DNA of 5,586 nucleotides from Candidatus Nomurabacteria bacterium (GCA_943349555.1 CALQZK010000034.1:1-5586); one strand, 5' to 3'; shown: positions 1 through 5,583, numbered from the stretch's first letter. Notes: generated from the letters alone by a model not told the origin. Made by a program: numbers and translations.

Positions 1-20
1 TTGCCTGATATTACTTGACC

Positions 21-632
21 CTAATGCGCCACAGTTAGAGCTGCCACATCTGAATACCCAGCTCGTAGCAAAGTATCCCTCGCTTCTTTAAGTGTACTTC
101 CTGTTGTGGTGACATCATCTATGAGGATGATGGGGAAATTAAGCTGAACTAGTTTCGCTAGAAATATCCCATCCATGCTCCCAATTCTCTCTTTGCGATT
201 TTTAAGAGTCTGTCTTTCGATGTGCTTGGGCTTAGAGAGAATGTCGAATCTTTTTTCAAATTTTCCTTCTTTGTCTAGTCTAACAATCTCATCAATTAGA
301 AGTTCAGTTTGGTTATATCCTCTTTCTTTCCTTCGCTTTTTTGAAATTGGTATTGGTATAAGTATGAAAGGACCTTTTTTCTTCAACTGTTCATATAAAG
401 AATAAGCCCCTAATTCTACTGCATGCCGATCCCTCTTGTACTTTATGCTCCAGATTAGCTCTGAAACCAAGGGACTTTTGTATGCAAAAAGGGAAGTGAT
501 GAATGGATGAGAAGGGGTAGGCGCAGGAGGAAGCTCCCGACTCACATTTTCAGGAGAAATGGAACGAAGCTGTAAAACCTCTGCGGAAGGAGGAAATAGA
601 AAATCAATAATAAGGTTAAAGAAATGTCGCAT
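21..632 (-). CDS. comF: ComF-family phosphoribosyltransferase (competence-associated)
   Basis: This 203-residue protein has a type I phosphoribosyltransferase fold. The PRPP-binding loop IILIDDVTTTGST is at residues 168-180, preceded by the ComF signatures RGYNQTELL (104-112) and RQTLKNRKERIG (140-151). The N-terminal FLFPP (11-15) and the FAYKSPLVSELIWSIKYKRD stretch (49-68) also match ComF. In naturally transformable bacteria ComF is a cytoplasmic protein needed for uptake or processing of incoming single-stranded DNA; its exact reaction is unsettled. Oddly, the protein has no cysteine at all, so the N-terminal zinc ribbon of classical ComF is absent and the protein is correspondingly short. 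The start at 632 gives the usual ComF N-terminus; no Shine-Dalgarno precedes it, but a TAAAAT box lies 6 nt upstream. It is divergent from pilM. The family call is firm; a role in transformation is inferred from family and neighbours. A general nucleotide-salvage role is the alternative. Confidence 0.9.
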   Translation of the reverse strand: MRHFFNLIIDFLFPPSAEVLQLRSISPENVSRELPPAPTPSHPFITSLFAYKSPLVSELIWSIKYKRDRHAVELGAYSLYEQLKKKGPFILIPIPISKKRRKERGYNQTELLIDEIVRLDKEGKFEKRFDILSKPKHIERQTLKNRKERIGSMDGIFLAKLVQLNFPIILIDDVTTTGSTLKEARDTLLRAGYSDVAALTVAH

Positions 633-638
633 GCAGGC

Positions 639-666
639 ATTTTATCATGTATAATAGCCCTATGAA
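639..666 (-). promoter_or_regulatory. Predicted comF promoter
   Basis: On the minus strand a -10-like TAAAAT (639-644) ends exactly 6 nt before the comF ATG. A TTCATA (661-666; 4 of 6 matches to TTGACA) lies 16 bp further upstream and overlaps the pilM start codon. Transcription would begin at or beside the A of the ATG, giving a leaderless message. The hexamers are AT-rich and could arise by chance, so the spacing and position are the main support. Confidence 0.45.
650..655 (+). promoter_or_regulatory. Predicted pilM -10 box, leaderless start
   Basis: A perfect TATAAT is followed by the 6-nt discriminator AGCCCT and then the ATG at 662. With the usual -10 to +1 distance, transcription would start on the A of the ATG. 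No convincing -35 is visible; the best candidate is GTCGCA at 626-631 with an 18-bp spacer, 3 of 6 matches. The box lies only 5 bp from the opposing comF -10, so the two promoters overlap. Confidence 0.55.
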
Positions 667-1786
667 TTTATCCTCACTACTATCCTTCTTCGCAAAAAAA
701 GACCAGAGTGTTCTCGGTATAGACATCGGTTCTTCCGCTGTGAAGGTGGTGCAGATAAAGAAGAAAAGGGGGAAAATAGTACTAGAGACTTATGGAGAGC
801 TAGCTCTTGGGCCATATGCGGGGATAGAAGTGGGAAGGGCGACAAACTTAACTCCCGAGAAAAGTGCGGAAGCATTGCGGGACATACTGCGCGAAGCGAA
901 AACTACAACGGTCTCTGCCGGAGTCGCATTACCCCTTTCTTCCAGCCTAATTTCTTTCATTACCATCCCGCAGGTGCAAGATAAGCAATTGGCCGATGTC
1001 ATTTCCCTGGAAGCTCGCAAGTATATTCCAGTACCGATGAATGAAGTCATGCTCGACTGGTCGCTGGTGCCGAGGGAAGACTCCTTCAGCACTGACGAAG
1101 AGAATAAAATTTCGGCAAATACAAAAGAGCCTGTGGGAAGTTCCCAGGACGTGTTGGTCGTAGCCATCCACAATGAATACATAAATAATTATCAGATCAT
1201 TATGGATTCTTCGCAGGTGAAAACTTCTTTTTATGAACTAGAAATCTTCAGCTCTATCCGCGCGGTCATCGACCAGGGCATTCAGGCTGTGATGATCATA
1301 GACATGGGTGCGCGTACGACCAAGCTCTACATAGTAGAAAGGGGGGTTCTCCGCTCTTCGCATATTATAAATAAAGGAGCACAGGACATCACACTTGCCT
1401 TATCGAAGTCATTGAGTATCAGTGTTGCGGAAGCAGAAAATATGAAAAGACTGCATGGATTAAAAGGCGGTCCAGAATATAAAGAATTGACGGAAATAAT
1501 TACTGTCAACCTCGACTACGTTTTTTATGAAGCCAATGCCACTCTCTTGAATTACCAAAAGAAATATAATAAAGATGTTTCCAAAATTATTTTGACTGGA
1601 GGAGGCGTACTCCTGAAAGGCTTTGTTGATCTCGCCAAGATCAGTTTCCAAACAGAAGTCGTCTATGCCAATCCCTTCGCCAAGTTGGAAACCCCGGCTT
1701 TCCTCGCCGAACAGTTCAGTCAGGCAGGTCCAGAATTCGCTGTCGCCATCGGTGTCGCTCTACGTAGACTATCGGAACTAGAGTAG
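662..1786 (+). CDS. pilM: Type IV pilus assembly protein PilM (actin-like ATPase fold)
   Basis: This 374-residue FtsA/actin-like protein would form the cytoplasmic ring of the pilus alignment complex and bind the N-terminal tail of PilN. Visible motifs are phosphate-1 GIDIGSSAVKVV (19-30), the PilM hallmark EARKYIPVPMNEVMLDW (117-133), phosphate-2 IIDMGARTTKLYIV (212-225), the adenosine-site IILTGGGVLLKGF (309-321) and the C-terminal VAIGVALRRL (361-370). A polar, probably loop, stretch lies around 138-162. No membrane segment is seen, as expected. The start at 662 is preferred over the in-frame ATG at 647: the extra five codons would be made from the TATAAT box itself, and the shorter form begins like other PilM proteins, with a short hydrophobic-basic lead before GIDIGSS. 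It heads the plus-strand pilus genes and is followed by a 55-bp gap before pilN. Confidence 0.93.
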   Translation: MNLSSLLSFFAKKDQSVLGIDIGSSAVKVVQIKKKRGKIVLETYGELALGPYAGIEVGRATNLTPEKSAEALRDILREAKTTTVSAGVALPLSSSLISFITIPQVQDKQLADVISLEARKYIPVPMNEVMLDWSLVPREDSFSTDEENKISANTKEPVGSSQDVLVVAIHNEYINNYQIIMDSSQVKTSFYELEIFSSIRAVIDQGIQAVMIIDMGARTTKLYIVERGVLRSSHIINKGAQDITLALSKSLSISVAEAENMKRLHGLKGGPEYKELTEIITVNLDYVFYEANATLLNYQKKYNKDVSKIILTGGGVLLKGFVDLAKISFQTEVVYANPFAKLETPAFLAEQFSQAGPEFAVAIGVALRRLSELE

Positions 1787-1825
1787 ATATACACATTTCT
1801 ATTAGGTAATTGTTTCCAGCTCTTG

Positions 1826-1831
1826 TATAAT
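1826..1831 (+). promoter_or_regulatory. Possible internal -10 box before pilN
   Basis: A perfect TATAAT lies in the 55-bp pilM-pilN gap, with 10 nt between it and the pilN ATG; transcription starting there would leave a leader of only about 3-5 nt. A weak TAGGTA (1803-1808; 3 of 6 matches) sits at a 17-bp spacing. TAGG at 1834-1837 is too short and too close to the ATG to be a convincing ribosome binding site. The gap holds no hairpin that looks like a terminator, so read-through from pilM is also likely. Confidence 0.4.
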
Positions 1832-1841
1832 TATAGGCAAA

Positions 1842-2474
1842 ATGGAAACTAATTTCCAAACATCATTCATTCCCAAGAAGCCGATTCTCTCCCAGCAGGA
1901 TGCGGGACACTCACATCATGTTGGAGCCAGCCTCATCATGATCATTGCTTCTTTCATTTTCATCCTATCTATAGCTGGTGCAATATTGACCTTCGCAGGC
2001 AAAGCAATCCTCTTGAGCAGTCAGGCGCAATTGAAAGTTGACTTGGCGGATAATGAAAAGCGCTTTAATGTCCCCCTTATTACTCTTTTGACCAGGGCAA
2101 ATGCGAAGATAGACTTGGCTAATCAGCTTTTGAAAAATCACATTACTGTCTCGGAAGTATTCAAGATCATAAGTAAGCTGACAATAGACGGGGTGAGATT
2201 CAGCAATTTCGAATTCCTTGCCGCGGACAATGCCGGCAAAAATGGCAAAGCTTACAAGATCAATATGAAGGGAATTGCCAATAGTTTCAATAGCGTGGCG
2301 TTCCAGTCGGATGTCTTCGGCTTTTCACAACGATACGGCACGAATAAGGCAATAAAAAACCCGGTCCTCTCTGATCTTTCTGTCGATCTGAATGGTAATG
2401 TTGTCTTTAATTTCTCTGCGGAAGTTGCCCAGCCGGACATCTCATATGAGAATGTGTTAAAAAACAATGAATAA
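1842..2474 (+). CDS. pilN: PilN-like pilus alignment protein, single membrane anchor
   Basis: This 210-residue protein has a cytoplasmic tail of about 28 residues, one hydrophobic helix (about 29-52, ASLIMIIASFIFILSIAGAI at its core), a helical or coiled-coil segment (about 55-100), and an alpha/beta domain (about 103-195) compatible with the ferredoxin-like fold of PilN. PilN normally bridges the PilM ring inside the cell and PilO outside the membrane. The identification rests on topology, size and position between pilM and pilO; sequence similarity to model PilN is low. The classical tail motif INLLP that inserts into PilM is not present. In its place the tail carries QTSFIPKKPI (6-15) and then a His cluster GHSHHVG (22-28). 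No good Shine-Dalgarno precedes the ATG. The stop codon overlaps the pilO start. A generic membrane protein is the alternative, but the operon context makes PilN much more likely. Confidence 0.78.
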   Translation: METNFQTSFIPKKPILSQQDAGHSHHVGASLIMIIASFIFILSIAGAILTFAGKAILLSSQAQLKVDLADNEKRFNVPLITLLTRANAKIDLANQLLKNHITVSEVFKIISKLTIDGVRFSNFEFLAADNAGKNGKAYKINMKGIANSFNSVAFQSDVFGFSQRYGTNKAIKNPVLSDLSVDLNGNVVFNFSAEVAQPDISYENVLKNNE

Positions 2475-2994
2475 AAATTTTACAGCTATAATATTAGTAG
2501 TCCTCGCCGTCGGCATTTATTTAACCTTTACAAAAGATAAGATAGAGGAGCTCAAGGCTATCCGCGTTGTCAATGCCGAATATCAGGAGGCAATTGATAA
2601 TGCCTCCCGGCTCATAAAAGTTAGAGATGATGTTCTTGCTGCATATAATAATATAAGTGATAAGAATAAAGATCGCTTGAATAAGATCGTGCCGGATAAT
2701 GTGGACAATGTGCGATTGATAATAGATGTGAAGGATGATATTGCAGCGAATCATGGCTTGTCTTTGAAAAATATTAAAACTAGCTCTCCTACAGATACTT
2801 CTTCGGAAAGTAAATATGGAATTGTCACTCTTTCCTTCAGTGTGACCAGCGGGTATCAACAGTTTGTCGACTTTGTCAAAGATATGGAAGCTAGCCTACG
2901 AATTATGGATATTTCCAAGCTGACTGTTACTACAAATGACATTGGAACCTATGACTTCGGAGTGGAAATAAAGACTTACTGGCTAAAGCAATAA
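2467..2994 (+). CDS. pilO: PilO-like pilus alignment protein
   Basis: This 175-residue protein has a four-residue cytoplasmic tip, one membrane helix (about 5-21, FTAIILVVLAVGIYLTF), a coiled-coil-like stretch (about 24-75) and a C-terminal ferredoxin-like domain (about 83-175). The segments LNKIVPDNVDNVRLIIDVKD (71-90) and GYQQFVDFVKDMEASLRIMD (129-148) resemble PilO, which uses the same pattern of a LPxxxD-type hinge followed by a domain that pairs with PilN. PilO forms heterodimers with PilN outside the cytoplasmic membrane and helps align the pilus machine. The gene starts inside the last codons of pilN (ATGAATAA, 8-nt overlap) with no Shine-Dalgarno, suggesting translational coupling. 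It is slightly shorter than typical Proteobacterial PilO. An internal hairpin lies at 2586-2607. Confidence 0.82.
   Translation: MNKNFTAIILVVLAVGIYLTFTKDKIEELKAIRVVNAEYQEAIDNASRLIKVRDDVLAAYNNISDKNKDRLNKIVPDNVDNVRLIIDVKDDIAANHGLSLKNIKTSSPTDTSSESKYGIVTLSFSVTSGYQQFVDFVKDMEASLRIMDISKLTVTTNDIGTYDFGVEIKTYWLKQ
2586..2607. repeat. Perfect 7-bp inverted repeat inside pilO
   Basis: GGAGGCA (2586-2592) and TGCCTCC (2601-2607) pair perfectly around the 8-nt loop ATTGATAA. In mRNA this is a stable-looking stem. It encodes ordinary pilO residues (around E41-S48) and has no U-tract, so it is not an intrinsic terminator. Function, if any, is unknown and coincidence is possible. Confidence 0.4.
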
Positions 2995-3015
2995 TAAAAC
3001 AGAGTAATAAAATAT

Positions 3016-3393
3016 ATGCATAAAGCACCTTCCAAAAAAACAATTCTCTACATCATAATCATCGCCATTGTTGTCGTTCTCGCCTACCTCTATTTCTCAG
3101 GCTCACCTGTGGATAACTCTGTTTCTCTGGAAGAGGTCGCAGCCCCTACCAGCGAATCCTCAATCGCTGCTGCTAATGTTCTTGCTCTTCTCAATCAAAT
3201 TAGCAGTTTGAAAATCGAGATTAACATCTTCACTAACCCTGTTTATATGTCTCTAGTTGACCATACTGTGCCGGTCTTGGAGCAGAATATAGGAAGAGAA
3301 AATCCATTCACTTCTTCATATGTTAATATTCAGCCACGCCTTGTTCCAGCTACTGCGGCAACTGGGACAAAATCTACAATAAAGCCGAAATAA
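3016..3393 (+). CDS. Small membrane-anchored protein with GRxNPF motif, PilP position
   Basis: This 125-residue protein has a basic N-terminus (KAPSKK), one membrane helix (about 10-27, ILYIIIIAIVVVLAYLYF), a Ser/Ala/Pro-rich linker (about 30-52), a short conserved-looking core (54-98) and a low-complexity Thr/Ala/Lys tail. The core contains LLNQISSLKIEINIF (58-72), PVYMSLVD (75-82) and GRENPF (93-98). I recall similar short proteins in this position of pilus loci in Parcubacteria-like genomes. In classical systems pilP lies here, and PilP also has an R/DPF-type element near its start, but PilP is a lipoprotein with a folded domain that contacts the secretin. This one has no lipobox cysteine and no such domain. 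The likely role is an accessory subunit of the PilN-PilO complex, exposed outside the membrane. It follows pilO by 21 bp without a clear ribosome binding site. Confidence 0.7.
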   Translation: MHKAPSKKTILYIIIIAIVVVLAYLYFSGSPVDNSVSLEEVAAPTSESSIAAANVLALLNQISSLKIEINIFTNPVYMSLVDHTVPVLEQNIGRENPFTSSYVNIQPRLVPATAATGTKSTIKPK

Positions 3394-3420
3394 GAAGAAA
3401 ACGGCGCCATAGCCTTCCAT

Positions 3421-5163
3421 ATGAACATCCTAGACATATTTCTTAGCAAAAATCTTATAACAAAAGATGATATAAATGAGATTAGGCAGAGAACCTCGAA
3501 GGGGGATTCTCTGGACCAAGTTTTGATTGAACGGGGAATAAAAGTAGAGGATATATTGGCGGCTAGAGGAGAATTTCTTAATATACCTGTGCGTACTTTG
3601 GGGGATATGATTGTACCTTTCGAAGCTCTTGAATATATTCCAGAAGAATCCGCCCTTCATTACAAATTTGTCCCCCTGGCTGTCAAAAGCGGAATGTTGG
3701 AAGTGGGAATTGTCGATCCGGATAATATAGAAGCTCGCGATGCCTTGAACTTCATCGCCGCCAAGAAAAATATTCCCTATAAAATCTTCATCATCAGCGG
3801 GGAAGATTATGCCAAGGTTATAGAGTCATATAAAGGCCTAACAGGAGAAGTTTCCAAAGCTCTTTCTGAACTGGAGACTGTCTTGTCCGTGGATGCTGAG
3901 GATGTCATCGAGGCAAAAAAGGCACAGCCCACTGCTTCTGAGGCGCCAGCGAAATTTGATGGAAAAAAAGAAACTTTTATTATTGAGGATGCACCGGTCG
4001 TAAAAATTGTCGCTACAATTGTCCGCTACGCCACAGAAGGAAATGCTTCCGATGTCCACATCGAACATATGCATGATAAAGTCCGGGTGCGTTTCCGCGT
4101 AGACGGCACTCTCAATACCAGCCTTATTCTGCCTCCCCAGGTTCATAATTCCGTCGTCGCCCGTATCAAAGTCCTTTCCAATATGAAACTGGATGAAAGG
4201 CGCAAGCCCCAGGACGGGCGATTTTCCGCACGCATTGACGGTAGAAAGATAGACTTCCGAGTCTCCACTTTCCCTACCTATTATGGCGAGAAGATAGAAA
4301 TGAGAATTCTTGATCAAGAGAAGGGAGTAAAGAAGCTGGATGATATGGGAATGACAGAGAAAAATCTGGCGCTGTTGAAAGAGGCCATACAGAGACCCTA
4401 TGGTCTCATTCTTATCACCGGTCCAACAGGCTCCGGAAAATCAACTACTCTTTACTCTATGCTGAATGAGATCAATCGCGAAGAATTCAACGTCCTCTCT
4501 CTGGAAGATCCTATCGAATACAATATGGAGGGAGTCAGCCAATCGCAGGTCCATCCGGAGATAGGATATACCTTCGCCTCCGGTTTACGCACGACTCTGC
4601 GTCAAGATCCAGACATCATCATGGTGGGCGAGATTCGAGATAAAGAGACCGCACAGCTTGCGATTCAAGCGGCATTGACTGGGCACCTTGTCTTATCCAC
4701 TCTACATACGAATGGAGCTGCAGGAGTGATCCCAAGGTTGATAGACATGGGAGTTGATCCTTTCCTCATTGCTCCGACTCTCATACTCGCAGTTGCCCAG
4801 CGCTTGGTCGGCGTCCTTTGCCCTGGTGCCGGTAAGCCCCTGCCTGTCGAAGGAAGCATCAAGATGATGGTAGACAAGCAGTTCGAAGATCTTCCAGCGC
4901 AATTTAAAAAAGAAATTCCTTTCTCCGATACTGTCAACCAAGCCGCTCCTTCCCCTGATTGTCCGAAGGGGACTAGAGGTAGAATGGCAGTCTTCGAAGC
5001 TTTCAAAATGGATAAGGAAATTGAGTCGGTGATATTGAAAAATCCTACCGAGCTGGAAATCAACAAGATCTTGCGTCAGAAGGGCATGCTAACGATGAAG
5101 GAAGACGCCTTGATCAAGGCTTTCGGCAAGGTTATACCCTTTGAGGAAGTCAACAAGCTCTAG
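3421..5163 (+). CDS. pilB: Type IV pilus extension ATPase PilB (GspE/PulE family)
   Basis: This 580-residue cytoplasmic hexameric ATPase would drive pilin polymerisation. An N-terminal T2SSE-N-like domain (about 1-135) is joined by a linker (about 140-185) to the N2 domain with SDVHIE (210-215), VRVRFRVDGTL (221-231) and ERRKPQDGRF (259-268). The motor domain has Walker A GPTGSGKST (334-342), Asp box LSLEDPIEY (359-367), Walker B DPDIIMVGEIRD (396-407, catalytic Glu likely 404) and His box TGHLVLSTLHTN (420-431). Full length and all catalytic motifs argue for an active extension ATPase; the N-terminal domain and length favour PilB over the retraction ATPase PilT. The tetracysteine zinc site is half lost: the two CxxC pairs read C467-P-G-A470 and S511-P-D-C514. 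The N-terminal domain does not show the RLG start of c-di-GMP-binding MshEN repeats. No Shine-Dalgarno precedes the start; the 27-bp upstream gap has no clear promoter. Confidence 0.96.
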   Translation: MNILDIFLSKNLITKDDINEIRQRTSKGDSLDQVLIERGIKVEDILAARGEFLNIPVRTLGDMIVPFEALEYIPEESALHYKFVPLAVKSGMLEVGIVDPDNIEARDALNFIAAKKNIPYKIFIISGEDYAKVIESYKGLTGEVSKALSELETVLSVDAEDVIEAKKAQPTASEAPAKFDGKKETFIIEDAPVVKIVATIVRYATEGNASDVHIEHMHDKVRVRFRVDGTLNTSLILPPQVHNSVVARIKVLSNMKLDERRKPQDGRFSARIDGRKIDFRVSTFPTYYGEKIEMRILDQEKGVKKLDDMGMTEKNLALLKEAIQRPYGLILITGPTGSGKSTTLYSMLNEINREEFNVLSLEDPIEYNMEGVSQSQVHPEIGYTFASGLRTTLRQDPDIIMVGEIRDKETAQLAIQAALTGHLVLSTLHTNGAAGVIPRLIDMGVDPFLIAPTLILAVAQRLVGVLCPGAGKPLPVEGSIKMMVDKQFEDLPAQFKKEIPFSDTVNQAAPSPDCPKGTRGRMAVFEAFKMDKEIESVILKNPTELEINKILRQKGMLTMKEDALIKAFGKVIPFEEVNKL

Positions 5164-5169
5164 TATAAT
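5141..5169 (+). promoter_or_regulatory. Predicted promoter for the receiver gene, inside the pilB 3' end
   Basis: TTGAGG (5141-5146; 4 of 6 matches to TTGACA) and a perfect TATAAT (5164-5169) are separated by the optimal 17 bp. The box ends 6 nt before the ATG at 5176, so the transcript would start at or next to the A of the ATG and be leaderless. The -35 encodes pilB residues and the -10 begins just after the pilB stop codon. This is the best-formed promoter in the window. Confidence 0.65.
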
Positions 5170-5175
5170 AGAGCT
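5156..5175. repeat. Perfect 7-bp inverted repeat centred on the -10 box
   Basis: AGCTCTA (5156-5162) and TAGAGCT (5169-5175) are exact reverse complements around the 6-nt loop GTATAA. The dyad contains the pilB stop codon (5161-5163) and the TATAAT, and ends directly before the receiver ATG. It could be an operator, or in a pilB read-through message a hairpin that abuts the start codon. It lacks a GC-rich stem and U-tract, so it is not a canonical terminator. Confidence 0.6.
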
Positions 5176-5583
5176 ATGGATGCCAACCCCCCTAAAATCC
5201 TTTTTGTTGACGATGACAAGTTCTTGCTGGATATGTATGCCTTGAAATTTTCCAAGAATAATTTCGAAGTCAATACAGCGCAGGGAACAGAAGAAGCCTT
5301 GAAAATCATTCGCGATGGCTTTTATCCCGACATCATGCTCATAGACGTAGTCATGCCTGGAATGGACGGTATAGATTTTCTCACAGTCCTGCGTAATGAA
5401 AATCTGATAGGTAAAAAAACCGCCGTCATTATGCTCACCAACCAAGGTCTTTCCGGCGACATTGTACGCGCGAAGAAACTGAATGTGGACGGGTATATTA
5501 TAAAGGCTACAACGATTCCGTCAGATGTTCTTGCAGAGGTTACAAAAATTTATGCAAATAAGAAAGGCGGCAATGGGCAATAA
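5176..5583 (+). CDS. Stand-alone response-regulator receiver (CheY-like)
   Basis: This 135-residue protein is a single complete receiver domain with no output domain. The acidic pocket D12-D13 (in ILFVDDDKF), the phosphoacceptor D57 (in IMLIDVVMPGMDG), the switch threonine T88 (VIMLTNQG), the switch aromatic Y107 and the conserved lysine K110 (DGYIIKATT) are all present, so it should be phosphorylatable. No membrane segment or DNA-binding region is seen. No partner histidine kinase is encoded in the window. By analogy with PilG/PilH-type and other CheY-like regulators it may bind a pilus component such as PilB or its neighbours to adjust extension, but this is inferred from position only. The start at 5176 follows the pilB stop by 12 bp and has no Shine-Dalgarno; the well-formed upstream promoter suggests it can be made independently of pilB. 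The stop is TAA at 5581-5583, complete within the window. Confidence 0.92.
   Translation: MDANPPKILFVDDDKFLLDMYALKFSKNNFEVNTAQGTEEALKIIRDGFYPDIMLIDVVMPGMDGIDFLTVLRNENLIGKKTAVIMLTNQGLSGDIVRAKKLNVDGYIIKATTIPSDVLAEVTKIYANKKGGNGQ

Noticed and set aside
1..20. A terminator downstream of comF
   Set aside because: Only 20 bases are available beyond the stop and no hairpin is visible in them; the region cannot be judged.
790..1182. A long open frame on the minus strand inside pilM
   Set aside because: It lies wholly opposite a strongly supported pilM, has no recognisable motif or promoter, and its composition is what a shadow frame would give.
2600..2617. A mini-gene start preceded by AGGAGG inside pilO
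   Set aside because: The frame reads only M-P-P-G-S before a stop, so it is not a credible gene; kept only as a low-interest structural observation.
2995..3015. A leaderless-type -10 box before the GRxNPF gene (TAAAAT at 3008-3013)
   Set aside because: It is only 2 nt from the ATG, too close for a start at +1, and the region is simply A/T-rich with no -35.
3394..3420. A possible hairpin or promoter in the gap before pilB (GGCGCC at 3403-3408, CATAGC at 3408-3413)
   Set aside because: The palindrome is only 6 bp with no loop or U-tract, and CATAGC matches TATAAT at only 3 of 6 positions.
3838..4317. A 159-residue minus-strand open frame opposite pilB
   Set aside because: It overlaps the conserved N2 domain of pilB, shows no family motif, and is best explained as a by-product of pilB codon constraints.
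4665..5066. A 133-residue minus-strand open frame opposite the pilB C-terminus
   Set aside because: No motif or promoter, and it is fully antisense to a real gene.
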